Assembly (NCBI GenBank): GCA_045646145.1 | Contig: JAZRKE010000044.1 | Location: forward strand, 12,113-76,112 | Length of the DNA stretch: 64,000 nucleotides | Reading direction: 5' to 3' | Source of the DNA: SIG565 sp045646145 | GTDB taxonomy: Bacteria > Bacillota > Clostridia > Oscillospirales > Acutalibacteraceae | Shown: piece after piece, positions 51,251 to 59,178 of the stretch | How positions within the stretch are numbered: the stretch's first letter is position 1 | Layout: every line of letters begins with the position of its first letter | Position numbers and translations under genes: made by a program | Notes under the pieces: model-generated | Told to the model about the DNA's origin: nothing | Database searches by the model: none | The model's input: the letters and a program-made list of their open reading frames with translations, nothing else

Positions 51251-51271
51251 GATTTCACATATATTGAAATC
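51251..51271 (+). repeat. Inverted repeat before the 51289 gene
   Basis: GATTTCA, a 7-base AT-rich spacer, then TGAAATC, ending 5 bases before the CGGAGG of the next gene. It could be an operator or a MobC/relaxase-related site. Confidence 0.5.
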
Positions 51272-51288
51272 GAAACGGAGGTTTTATT

Positions 51289-51564
51289 ATGAAAATGGTT
51301 AAAATATTGCTTGCGCCAATTCGCATATTCCTGACAGTTACAATATCTGTGTTCAAGTTTTTGTTGTCTTTCTCATCAACAATATTAGCCATTATTGCAT
51401 TTGTTGTACTAATGGTTGGTATTTTCTTCTTTGTTGATGGAGAGAAAACAGATGGCATCTATGCTCTTGTTTTAGCTTGGATAATAAGTCCGTGGGGTCT
51501 GCCTATGATTGCAACTTGGTTATTATCAAGGCTCATTATTTTTCGAGATTGGTTAAAGTCTTAA
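51289..51564 (+). CDS. Small membrane protein, CD1845 family type
   Basis: A 91-residue protein with two or three hydrophobic helices (about 10-30, 30-50 and 57-85) and basic ends. It lies between mobC and the relaxase, where ICEs of this class carry the CD1845-type membrane protein; the name rests on topology and position. CGGAGG precedes ATG 51289. Role unknown; it may tether the relaxosome to the membrane. Confidence 0.7.
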   Translation: MKMVKILLAPIRIFLTVTISVFKFLLSFSSTILAIIAFVVLMVGIFFFVDGEKTDGIYALVLAWIISPWGLPMIATWLLSRLIIFRDWLKS

Positions 51565-51656
51565 TTTTGAATTTTTTGTAAACTCCGAAAAAATTTGTGT
51601 AACATTTTCGTTTTTTCGTCATATGTATATATACAGACTTTTAATTGGGGCTAAAC

Positions 51657-51905
51657 ATGACAGAAGTTGAAAAAAGAGCAAGAATTGAAATTTTGGAAAT
51701 GCTAATCGAACATGAACTGAGTCTTGGCTATAAAGATTTCGATGCAGATTTTGTTGCCGAGTGTGTTGAATTATGCCTTGCACTTCAAGGTATAAAAATT
51801 ACACCTGAAGAAATCGAAAAAGGAAAGAACAAGTTGTTAAAACTAATGAGAGAAAAAAGTAAGGAGATGGAAAACGGCAGTAACGAGAATACTCAAAATT
51901 CATAA
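51657..51905 (+). CDS. Small helical protein upstream of the relaxase
   Basis: An 82-residue acidic helical protein. Its core DFVAECVELCLALQGIKITP and EEIEKGKNKLLKLM resembles the N-terminal part of the anti-sigma-like protein at 5076 (DECVDYLMELENGIELSDEE). I use ATG 51657, which follows GGGG by about 7 bases, not TTG 51645. A TATATATACAGAC stretch upstream may hold a promoter. Its 3' end overlaps the inferred N-terminus of the relaxase by about 30 bases. Function unknown. Confidence 0.65.
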   Translation: MTEVEKRARIEILEMLIEHELSLGYKDFDADFVAECVELCLALQGIKITPEEIEKGKNKLLKLMREKSKEMENGSNENTQNS

Positions 51906-53265
51906 CAGTCCAAAGCTCGGTTCACTTGTAACATTGAAAGAACGAATCGAGTACGGATTAAACCCTATAAAGACCGATGAAACAAATCTTGTTTCAACTT
52001 ATGGTTGTGACAAAAATACTGCTGCCTCTGAATTTACATTTTCACAAGCAAAGTATTATTCTAAAACAGGCAGAACGCCAAAGAACACTGTACTTGCTTA
52101 TCAGATTCGTCAATCGTTTAAGCCGGGAGAAGTAACACCCGAAGAAGCAAATGCAATAGGTTATGAGTTAGCTGAAAGATATTTAAAAGGCAAGTTTGCT
52201 TTTGTTGTAGCTACTCACATTGATAAAGCTCATATTCATAATCACATTTATTTTAATTCGGTTTCTCTTGATTGTTCTCATAAGCATCGTGACCGTAAAC
52301 GATCTGCCAAAGATATTGCACGGTTAAGCGATTTGATTTGCATTGAGCATCAGTTATCAACAATAGAAAATCCGCAACACCGGAACACATCGTATGCAAA
52401 ATGGGAGGGATACACACCGTATCTCTCCCATCGTGATTTATTACGAAATGATATTGATGAAGTTATATCTATGATGCCAAAAGATTTTGATAAGTTTCTT
52501 GAACTGATGAAAGAACGAGATTATGAAATAAAGGTTGGCAAACATATTGCATTTAAAAAGCAAAATCATAAAAAGTTTATCAGACTGCGTTCACTTGGTG
52601 ATGGTTATTCGGAAGATGACATTCGGTTGAGTATTGCAGAAAAAAGAACTCGTCATTCGAAAATAAAGCAAAAAGAAAAAACAAGTTTGCTCATTGATGT
52701 TCAAAAGAAACTTGATGAAGGCAAAGGACAGGGTTATGCTAACTGGGCAAAGGTTTTCAATCTTAAACAGATGGCAAAGACAGTGATATTTTTGCAGGAG
52801 AATGATTTTGAAAATCTTGAAAAACTTTCAGATGATATATTTGCTCTTTCGCAGGAAATCTCAGATATGAAAAGTGAAATAAAGAACTTGGAAATTCGTC
52901 TGACAGAGCTTTCTACACTCGAAACTCAGATAATCAATTATGCTAAAACTCGTGAAGTTTTTGAGCAATACAAGGCATCAGGTTATTCAAAAACTTTTTT
53001 CGCTGAACACGAAGGAGAAATTCTTTTGCATAGAGCTGCAAAGAAAACATTTGATGAACTTGGCATCAAAAAATTACCGTCAATAAAATCTATCAACAAA
53101 GAATTTGATGAAGTATTGAAGAAAAAGAAGGTTTTATACTCACAGTATCACTCATCAAAAGAAAAACACCGAGAAATGTTGAAACACGCAGCAAACATAC
53201 ATTCAATTCTCAGTATCACAGTTACTGAAAAAGATAACAAAAAAGAGCATGAACATTCGCATTAG
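51874..53265 (+). CDS. MobP-type relaxase, inferred near-cognate start
   Basis: A 463-residue relaxase. The metal-binding HUH-type motif is THIDKAHIHNHIYFNSVSLD, and upstream KYYSKTGRTPKNTVLAYQIR matches the MobP/pfam03432 family. The C-terminal half is coiled-coil (about 300-420). The family's N-terminus (AVTRILKIHNSPKLGS) is encoded upstream of the first TTG (51934), in frame and uninterrupted. Directly before it lies ACG 51874, where relatives have ATG, with AAGGAG 7 bases upstream. I therefore place the start at ACG. It nicks oriT and is carried to the recipient with the DNA. Confidence 0.85.
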   Translation, partial: TAVTRILKIHNSPKLGSLVTLKERIEYGLNPIKTDETNLVSTYGCDKNTAASEFTFSQAKYYSKTGRTPKNTVLAYQIRQSFKPGEVTPEEANAIGYELAERYLKGKFAFVVATHIDKAHIHNHIYFNSVSLDCSHKHRDRKRSAKDIARLSDLICIEHQLSTIENPQHRNTSYAKWEGYTPYLSHRDLLRNDIDEVISMMPKDFDKFLELMKERDYEIKVGKHIAFKKQNHKKFIRLRSLGDGYSEDDIRLSIAEKRTRHSKIKQKEKTSLLIDVQKKLDEGKGQGYANWAKVFNLKQMAKTVIFLQENDFENLEKLSDDIFALSQEISDMKSEIKNLEIRLTELSTLETQIINYAKTREVFEQYKASGYSKTFFAEHEGEILLHRAAKKTFDELGIKKLPSIKSINKEFDEVLKKKKVLYSQYHSSKEKHREMLKHAANIHSILSITVTEKDNKKEHEHSH

Positions 53266-53301
53266 AAACAACAGAACAAAACGAACAAACTTGTAAAAAA
53301 T

Positions 53302-53332
53302 AAAACCACATACGAAAGCCGCATGTGGTTTT
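53302..53332 (+). terminator. Terminator after the relaxase gene
   Basis: AAAACCACATACG pairs with CGCATGTGGTTTT (one mismatch) around AAAGC, with T's at the 3' end and A's at the 5' end, so it can work in both directions. It marks the end of the plus-strand ICE core. Confidence 0.85.
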
Positions 53333-53345
53333 GCACGGTGTTTTA

Positions 53346-53400
53346 GATTGTTAATGAAACGGAGCAATCAATAGATATGCATTCTTTTTCATTAACAATC
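53346..53400 (+). repeat. Perfect 14-bp inverted repeat, 27-base spacer
   Basis: GATTGTTAATGAAA at 53346-53359 and its exact complement at 53387-53400. It lies in the 200-bp gap between the relaxase terminator and the minus-strand nuclease gene. There is no convincing gene in 53333-53535; this repeat may be a terminator for the minus-strand cassette or a recombination-related site. Confidence 0.7.
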
Positions 53401-53535
53401 GATCTTCTTTAATTATACTTTTACTGCCCGAGTTGAAATAAAGTTCCATTATGGCTATGTAGCACACATTAAGCGTAATGAATTTGATATTTATCCTAAA
53501 AATAAAAATTAAAACAGAAACATAGTTTTATAAAA

Positions 53536-54180
53536 TCAATATTTAAAGTTTTTTACAAATTCTTCTTCAAAATATTTTTCGGTATAAACATATGCGTTAC
53601 AGAACAAATACGAGTTTATTTTTTGCATAAATTCAGGAGTATAACGATATTTTCCTGTTGTTATGCGTTGCTGAACATTTCTCTGTGAAACAGTCGGATT
53701 TTTGTCATTAGAGCAAACTAAAATATAAGTAACATTAGTTCTGAAAAAACTCAAGGGATTCGAATAGGCTGAAAGTATATAACATTCATTAACGTCTGAT
53801 AGAACATCAATTATTGAATATACTATACAAAAAGCTTTTTTCAAAACATTACTTTTAGTTTTGGTATTTTGGGCATTGATCTGACTGTTTTTAAACTCAA
53901 TAAAAAACCAATGGTTGTCGCTGTTTACTAAAAAAGCATCGGGAGAGTTGAATGTATTATCACGCATGTTTTGTCCCCAAACTCGATAATATATTTTTTT
54001 GGCAAAAACATCCATATCTAATACATTCAAATTATTTGTTTTGTTCGTGTATAAACTCACGTTGCTTTCTGAATCGTTCGATGTTTTTATTAAATCGGAA
54101 ACAAAATCATCTGGAAAATCAACTCCGTATTTGTTACTGTATTTTTCAAAAAATTGAGTTGTTAGTTCAAAATTATTCAT
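53536..54180 (-). CDS. PD-(D/E)XK nuclease-like protein paired with an ABC ATPase
   Basis: A 214-residue protein with a restriction-endonuclease-like core: SPDAFLVNSDNHWFFIEFKN, giving Asp, then Glu-x-Lys (about residues 80-100), after an N-terminal helix pair. The C-terminal half has a strand-helix pattern and no other domain. ATG 54180 overlaps the ATPase stop by 8 bases, so it is translated from the same mRNA. Two-gene ATPase-nuclease cassettes of this kind are typical of anti-phage systems (compare PARIS and Septu, whose nucleases differ). Function is inferred. Confidence 0.7.
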   Translation of the reverse strand: MNNFELTTQFFEKYSNKYGVDFPDDFVSDLIKTSNDSESNVSLYTNKTNNLNVLDMDVFAKKIYYRVWGQNMRDNTFNSPDAFLVNSDNHWFFIEFKNSQINAQNTKTKSNVLKKAFCIVYSIIDVLSDVNECYILSAYSNPLSFFRTNVTYILVCSNDKNPTVSQRNVQQRITTGKYRYTPEFMQKINSYLFCNAYVYTEKYFEEEFVKNFKY

Positions 54181-55471
54181 CTTCCGATTCCATCCTATAC
54201 CACATATCATCAATAACAATGCTAGGTTCAATAAGTTCCTTATATATGGCGGTAATATCATCAGTTACATTAACTAAAGCACATTGTCCTTCTTGTTCTT
54301 TGCTTAAATAATAATTACAGTTGTTGTCGATTTTGTGCAAAACTGCATAATATTCTACAGCTCTAAGAAAATGTGAACTGTGTGTGGTAACAACAATACT
54401 TAAATCAAAATGTTTTTGAAGTAAAACTATAATTTCTGCATATTTCATTTGCCATTCAGGATGTAAATGAACTTCTGGTTCATCTAAAATCAAAACATCT
54501 TTTTCTTTCAACACTCCTTTTTCTAACATAAGTTTTATAAGTGCGAAAGATTTCATACCTGTAGATAAGTTTGATATATTTATTGGTCTCTTATAGTTTG
54601 GTAACAACACGGAAACACCTTTTCCTTGTGTTGATATGTCTCCAGGAATTGTTTGATCTAATAATTTATAGATGCTTTCTAATTTCTTTTTAGCATTGAT
54701 AGATTCAATTATTCCCTCATTAATATCATTTTCTGCTACAGAGATGGAAGATAATAAGTGTTGTTGCTGGAAAGAATCCAATATATTTCTTCTATATGAT
54801 TTCTGTAATTCCACTTTATCAATAAGCGTAGAGTCATCGATCAAAAAAGCTTCATGGAGAATATTAAAAGGAACACTTACATTAGTGCATTTGTTACCTT
54901 CAAAATTAATACTGATTTGTTTGTCTTTGATCTGTACAGAAACTTCACACAAAGAGTCACTCAACAGTGAGTTGATTTGATTATTAAAAACTTTAGAGTA
55001 ATATCTTTCTAAAATTTCCATAGTCATTTGTAAATTGGATGATTCGTTCACCTTATTTATTATTTCAATAACACTTTCAGAAAAAACAATGCATTCAGTT
55101 TCGTCAACATCTTCTTCATAATTTTCAAAACATTCTATAACGATATTTGAAATTTTATCTTTAGAAACATTAGACTCTAAAATAAACTCTCCCAAAGAGG
55201 TTTGGATATCATAATATATATCTTGAGCAACTTCTTCATCATCAAAAACACTGAAAATATTTGTGAAAGAGTTCCTCAAAAGTCTTCGAAAATTAACCAT
55301 TCTATTGTTCTTGATTTTTTTGTCTATGTTATACAATGAATTAAAAAAACAAAACAATGCTTTGCCTACAGTTGACTTACCTGTACTGTTTTTGCCTACA
55401 ATTACCGTGATTCCATCTATACCTATAGATGCATTTTCGATTTTAGCTAAATTTTTGATTTCTAATTTCAA
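54173..55471 (-). CDS. ABC/OLD-like ATPase of a two-gene defence cassette
   Basis: A 432-residue protein: Walker A GKNSTGKSTVGKALF (about 25-39), a helical insertion (about 60-290), ABC signature ISNLSTGMKSFALIKLM, Walker B VLILDEPEVHLHPEW and the switch VVTTHSSHFLRA. This is the AAA_21/AAA_15 (OLD-like) build without a TOPRIM domain; the nuclease is the separate downstream gene. I chose TTG 55471 (LEIKNLAKIENA follows) because GAGAGG lies 8 bases upstream; the longer GTG start overlaps the site. It has a good promoter at 55542-55571. It probably senses phage and licenses the nuclease. Confidence 0.8.
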   Translation of the reverse strand: MKLEIKNLAKIENASIGIDGITVIVGKNSTGKSTVGKALFCFFNSLYNIDKKIKNNRMVNFRRLLRNSFTNIFSVFDDEEVAQDIYYDIQTSLGEFILESNVSKDKISNIVIECFENYEEDVDETECIVFSESVIEIINKVNESSNLQMTMEILERYYSKVFNNQINSLLSDSLCEVSVQIKDKQISINFEGNKCTNVSVPFNILHEAFLIDDSTLIDKVELQKSYRRNILDSFQQQHLLSSISVAENDINEGIIESINAKKKLESIYKLLDQTIPGDISTQGKGVSVLLPNYKRPINISNLSTGMKSFALIKLMLEKGVLKEKDVLILDEPEVHLHPEWQMKYAEIIVLLQKHFDLSIVVTTHSSHFLRAVEYYAVLHKIDNNCNYYLSKEQEGQCALVNVTDDITAIYKELIEPSIVIDDMWYRMESEDE

Positions 55472-55541
55472 ACAAAGCACCTCTCAAAACTAATAATAGA
55501 ACATCGTTTCATTCATTAAAATATACACTAATAGATTCTTA

Positions 55542-55571
55542 ATTATACAATATAACCTAGGTGTTTTTCAA
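55542..55571 (-). promoter_or_regulatory. Promoter of the ATPase-nuclease cassette
   Basis: On the minus strand: TTGAAA (complement of 55566-55571), an 18-base spacer and TATAAT (complement of 55542-55547), about 70 bases before the ATPase start. Confidence 0.7.
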
Positions 55572-55721
55572 CCCCTATATAATGTTTTTTGTTTTATATT
55601 CCGTAGGAAATCCAAAAAACAAATCACCAAAAATATTTTTGAACTAAAATTTATAGTAAAGTATGATTAAACTCACTAAAATATTAACAGTTAGCAAAAA
55701 ACAGTTTCAAGCTTTAAAAAC

Positions 55722-57191
55722 TTACGTTCTTTTTTCTATGGCTTTTTTATTAAATTTGATTATTTGGTCAAACTTTATAAATAAATCATCCTCGGGAAAA
55801 ATGCTTGCCATTATTACTTGATTTTCAGAAAGTTCCTTTTTTAAAAACTCCATTATTTGTTTTGTGTTTTTCTCGTCCAACTCTTTAGCTTTTGGAGAAT
55901 CAATGACTAAAAACAATTTTGTTCCTATAGCTTGTTCAACAACTTTAATAGTTGCGACTTTGTAGGCTATAATTAGTTTTTGAAATAACGCACCAGTTTT
56001 TCCTTTTAAATTGTCTGTGAAGATATAATCGACTTTATTGGAAATTTGATTTTCTACATTTAGCCTTTTTGCATACTCGAAGAACAAATCAAATATTTGA
56101 GTAATGTACTCATTGTTTAATCTGATTTTACTTCTGATTTGAGCTTTAATATCCGCTTTTTCTTTCAAGGATTTATTAAGGAGAATTTTAATCTGTTCAA
56201 TATCAATGTTTATTGAACTTAATGCTTGGTTAATGCTTTTTTCTGTATCAATCATTGGAGAATTTCCAAAAAGAGTTCCTCCGTCCCGCAATATATCATA
56301 ATCTTTTTGCAACTTGAATTTTTCGGCTTCTAATCTTGATAGTTGATTCTTTAATAAAGCTTTTTCTGCCTTCAGATAATCAATATTACAACTATTTTCA
56401 ATATTGTCTTTTGTTACTTTAATTAATCCATCTTTTGATTTAACATACAAACTCATTGCTTCAATATATTCAAAGAAACTTTTATCTTGTTTTATTACCT
56501 TGTTTATTTCATCAATTTGATGCTTAATGCTTTGGATGGACAATTGAATAGATGCAATTTTTTTCTTTACATCCTCACCTAAAGTAACAATTTCTAAATT
56601 GTTGTTGTTTTCATAATATTCTTCCTTAATACTGTTCATATTAAGTAGAGCTTGATATTTTTCAATTTCACGTTCTAGGGTGTCCCTTGCTAAAAAGAGT
56701 TCTTCACAATCAATATTTTTGAGTGCTGCAACCAATTCGTCTATGGAGAATCTATTGTTTCCGATTACTTTTCCTCTGTTTAATAATGTCCAACCTTTTT
56801 CTTGGTCAATATACATAAGGCCGAGCAAATTATTCGTTATTCTTAAATTTTCCACACCAAAAAGAAAAGAAAGAAAAGAAATATGTTCTTCGGGTAAAGT
56901 GAAATCTTTTTTTAAACTGCTATCTTCTGATTCTACGGTAAGCAACCGATAGGATCGTTTTATGATATAGTTTTTGTTGTTGCTTTCCAAGTAAATAGTT
57001 GTATTTATTTTGTCAAAACTCATTCCTTCTGTTGACGGAATAGTATATCCCAATCCATAGAAAATTAGTCTGCAGTATGTACTTTTTCCTACAGAATTTT
57101 TATCTAAAGAAGTAATTAAATTAAAGTTTTTGTGAAAGGTATCTAAGGAACTTTCAGAAAATTCTTCAAGTATGATTTTTTTAATAATCAT
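55722..57191 (-). CDS. SMC-like coiled-coil ATPase (LmuB-like)
   Basis: A 489-residue protein. Walker A is NSVGKSTYCRLIFYGLG (about 31-47, preceded by SLDK rather than the usual GxNGxGKS). There is a long coiled coil (about 165-380) without a clear CxxC zinc hook, and a C-terminal Walker B-like LFLVIDSPKAKELDEKN, then MASIFPEDDLFIKF. The DSP-type box is shared by DUF2326/Lamassu LmuB-type SMC proteins. The ATG at 57191 overlaps the stop of the upstream nuclease gene (57188) in ATGA. Likely senses DNA ends or phage replication structures and activates the partner; inferred from the Lamassu family. Confidence 0.75.
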   Translation of the reverse strand: MIIKKIILEEFSESSLDTFHKNFNLITSLDKNSVGKSTYCRLIFYGLGYTIPSTEGMSFDKINTTIYLESNNKNYIIKRSYRLLTVESEDSSLKKDFTLPEEHISFLSFLFGVENLRITNNLLGLMYIDQEKGWTLLNRGKVIGNNRFSIDELVAALKNIDCEELFLARDTLEREIEKYQALLNMNSIKEEYYENNNNLEIVTLGEDVKKKIASIQLSIQSIKHQIDEINKVIKQDKSFFEYIEAMSLYVKSKDGLIKVTKDNIENSCNIDYLKAEKALLKNQLSRLEAEKFKLQKDYDILRDGGTLFGNSPMIDTEKSINQALSSINIDIEQIKILLNKSLKEKADIKAQIRSKIRLNNEYITQIFDLFFEYAKRLNVENQISNKVDYIFTDNLKGKTGALFQKLIIAYKVATIKVVEQAIGTKLFLVIDSPKAKELDEKNTKQIMEFLKKELSENQVIMASIFPEDDLFIKFDQIIKFNKKAIEKRT

Positions 57192-58300
57192 AAGTCTTGT
57201 CCTTCCATTATTTTACTAATGTTCGTTTTATTGTTAATAAGTCTTAATAAATTTTTCTTGATCAAATACTCTTTTGCTAAATCAGGATAAGTGTCATACT
57301 CATTAAACTCACTCAAATAATCTGACCAGTGTAATTTTATAAAATCATATTTGTTTTTTTTAGCATTGCATTTTTTGAATTTTTTGAAATCACTAATTAA
57401 CCTGTTAAAAAAATCAAATCTTTGATGTATGAACGACTGTTTAGTGTAATACATCTCATACTCATCAATTTGGTCAGAATCAATTTCTTCATCAAACAAG
57501 TTATCAATATTTAAATCCATGTTAGATAAAACTGCAACCATTTGCCACAATAATTCTTCTTTGCTTTGAGTTTTTGATTTTTTATCCGGCGTGATAGTTG
57601 CATCAACTAAAAATGTTTGATGCCATTCCAAGAGAAGTTCACGAACAAACTTTTGCAAATACTGAGATTGTATATTAAATCTGACTGTTAGTATGTGGCT
57701 TATTTTATTTTCAATTTCTCTAAACCTATCAAATGGTTGTTCGGTGTCAATATATGGGTATATAGTTGAAATCATAAAATTATCGATATCTATTTTTTCA
57801 ATTCTTTCCAACAACAATGTGTATTTGTTTTTGTCAGGAACTTTTGCACATTTATCAATGTAATCTTTTAATTTGTTTTTTACTCTTTTGATTTGCTGCT
57901 CAAATTCTTGCTTTTCATCTTCAACATTTTTTAGCTTTACAACACTGTTTTTAAACAAATCTTTTCTTGAAATAGGAGATTCATAATTGGAAATGTAAAG
58001 CAGTTCATCATTTGAACGGTATGGTGTCTTTACCAAAGAGATAACAGCATCCTCCAGCTTTGCATTTCTGTTTGATAAACTTCCGTTTTGTACTGATTTC
58101 GCCTGTGCAAAAATGCGTTTATCATTTTTTAGCAGAAGTTCGATGTCTTGAAACTTCCCTTCAACGGTTATCTCTTTTATTTCATCAATATATTGTAGAA
58201 ACAAAAATATGGCAGCATCAACTTGAAACAGCCAACCGAAAGCAGATGCTGACGCATTCCCATCATAAAATGGATTATCAACATTAAGTCTATTGCACAT
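57188..58300 (-). CDS. Cap4/DUF4297-like nuclease effector (LmuA-like)
   Basis: A 370-residue protein. The N-terminal 110 residues resemble the Cap4/DUF4297 dsDNA nuclease fold: ASAFGWLFQVDAAIFLFLQY, then KFQDIELLLKNDKRIFAQAK, giving Asp-x-Glu and Gln-x-Lys of the active site. The rest (about 115-370) is helical with coiled-coil parts. GGAGAC precedes ATG 58300; the gene is first in a two-gene operon with the SMC-like ATPase. A nuclease plus SMC pair is the core of Lamassu; no third gene (LmuC) is seen. The assignment is by motif and context only. Confidence 0.7.
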   Translation of the reverse strand: MCNRLNVDNPFYDGNASASAFGWLFQVDAAIFLFLQYIDEIKEITVEGKFQDIELLLKNDKRIFAQAKSVQNGSLSNRNAKLEDAVISLVKTPYRSNDELLYISNYESPISRKDLFKNSVVKLKNVEDEKQEFEQQIKRVKNKLKDYIDKCAKVPDKNKYTLLLERIEKIDIDNFMISTIYPYIDTEQPFDRFREIENKISHILTVRFNIQSQYLQKFVRELLLEWHQTFLVDATITPDKKSKTQSKEELLWQMVAVLSNMDLNIDNLFDEEIDSDQIDEYEMYYTKQSFIHQRFDFFNRLISDFKKFKKCNAKKNKYDFIKLHWSDYLSEFNEYDTYPDLAKEYLIKKNLLRLINNKTNISKIMEGQDL

Positions 58301-58390
58301 ATTCGTCTCCTTGCAATGTTTTTTCTGATTACAATTTTATAATAAAATAGTTTCTAAATCAAGTACAACTGTAAGATAAATCAATATAAG

Positions 58391-58526
58391 CCTTTCAAGG
58401 CGCTGCTCGGAGATAAGATTTTTAATTTTCTCTCCGACTTTTGTTAGGGGATTGGGGAAGATAATTCACCAACAAGAAATCAAAAATCTTTTGGATTTGC
58501 GAGTGTGTATATACACTTGCCCTGCT
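58391..58526 (+). other. Highly structured non-coding region, oriT-like
   Basis: No gene lies in 58301-58593. This part contains GCCTT/AAGGC, TCGGAGA/TCTCCGA (58407/58431), a 13-of-14 match inverted pair (58415-58428 with 58477-58490), and the repeat GCGAGTGT..ACACTTGC (58499-58520). CCCTGCTTGCC follows directly. A hairpin abutting a CCTG-C step is the pattern of MobP/IncP-type nick regions, so this is a candidate oriT; it could also be an element end. Confidence 0.45.
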
Positions 58527-58544
58527 TGCCAATCATCTATAATT

Positions 58545-58578
58545 AAAGCCAAATCTCTTGTGAAAAAGATTTGGCTTT
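58545..58578 (-). terminator. Terminator downstream of the lipoprotein gene
   Basis: A perfect 12-bp stem AAAGCCAAATCT / AGATTTGGCTTT. It lies 15 bases past the minus-strand stop at 58594, with TTTAATTATAG after it on that strand. Confidence 0.75.
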
Positions 58579-58593
58579 AAATACAGGTGATTT

Positions 58594-59166
58594 TTAATTT
58601 TTCGAAAATTTAATTGTGGCAATATAATTATCAAATTCCGAATAATCTTTTACCTTTTTGCCCTTCAACATGATAATTGCATCTATTTTTAAATCATCTT
58701 GTTCAATGAAATAAAATATCATAGTAACATCTATATTTTCTTCATCTTTTGTATTAATGGTAAATCTAGTTGCGGATAAATTTTCAAGAGAAATTGATTC
58801 GGTATTAGATATATCAATGCCTGTTGTTTTATACCTAGAATGTGTACTGTTAACATACTCTTGATAATCGGTAACAGAATCAGTTTTATCTTCTATCATC
58901 AATTGAAAGGTTTTATCACTATTTTCAACAATGGGATTAACAGTGTCTGAAAGTAGTGCCAAATCATCGGGAATTTCAAAATTGAATGAGGAAAGTACAA
59001 CTTTATTTTCGTTAACTATTTGATAATTTGGTGTATCTTGTCCTACTGGAATATCAATACTGGAATTAGTCACTCTATCTATTTCGGGAGAAGATTTGAT
59101 CGTATTACATCCCGAAAAAGATATTACAACTAATAAAATCAAGCAAAAAGCTTTAAGTTTTTTCAT
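58594..59166 (-). CDS. Lipoprotein of unknown function
   Basis: A 190-residue protein with an N-terminal lipoprotein signal: MKKLKAFCLILLVVISFSGC, where Cys 20 follows Ser-Gly and would be lipidated. The mature part is an alpha/beta domain of about 165 residues resembling small secreted PsbP/DUF-type folds; I do not assign a family. ATG 59166 is preferred over the TTG one codon earlier; AAAGGTGAA is upstream. It follows the subtilase gene by 12 bases and is probably co-transcribed with it. Confidence 0.7.
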   Translation of the reverse strand: MKKLKAFCLILLVVISFSGCNTIKSSPEIDRVTNSSIDIPVGQDTPNYQIVNENKVVLSSFNFEIPDDLALLSDTVNPIVENSDKTFQLMIEDKTDSVTDYQEYVNSTHSRYKTTGIDISNTESISLENLSATRFTINTKDEENIDVTMIFYFIEQDDLKIDAIIMLKGKKVKDYSEFDNYIATIKFSKN

Positions 59167-59178
59167 CAAACTTCACCT

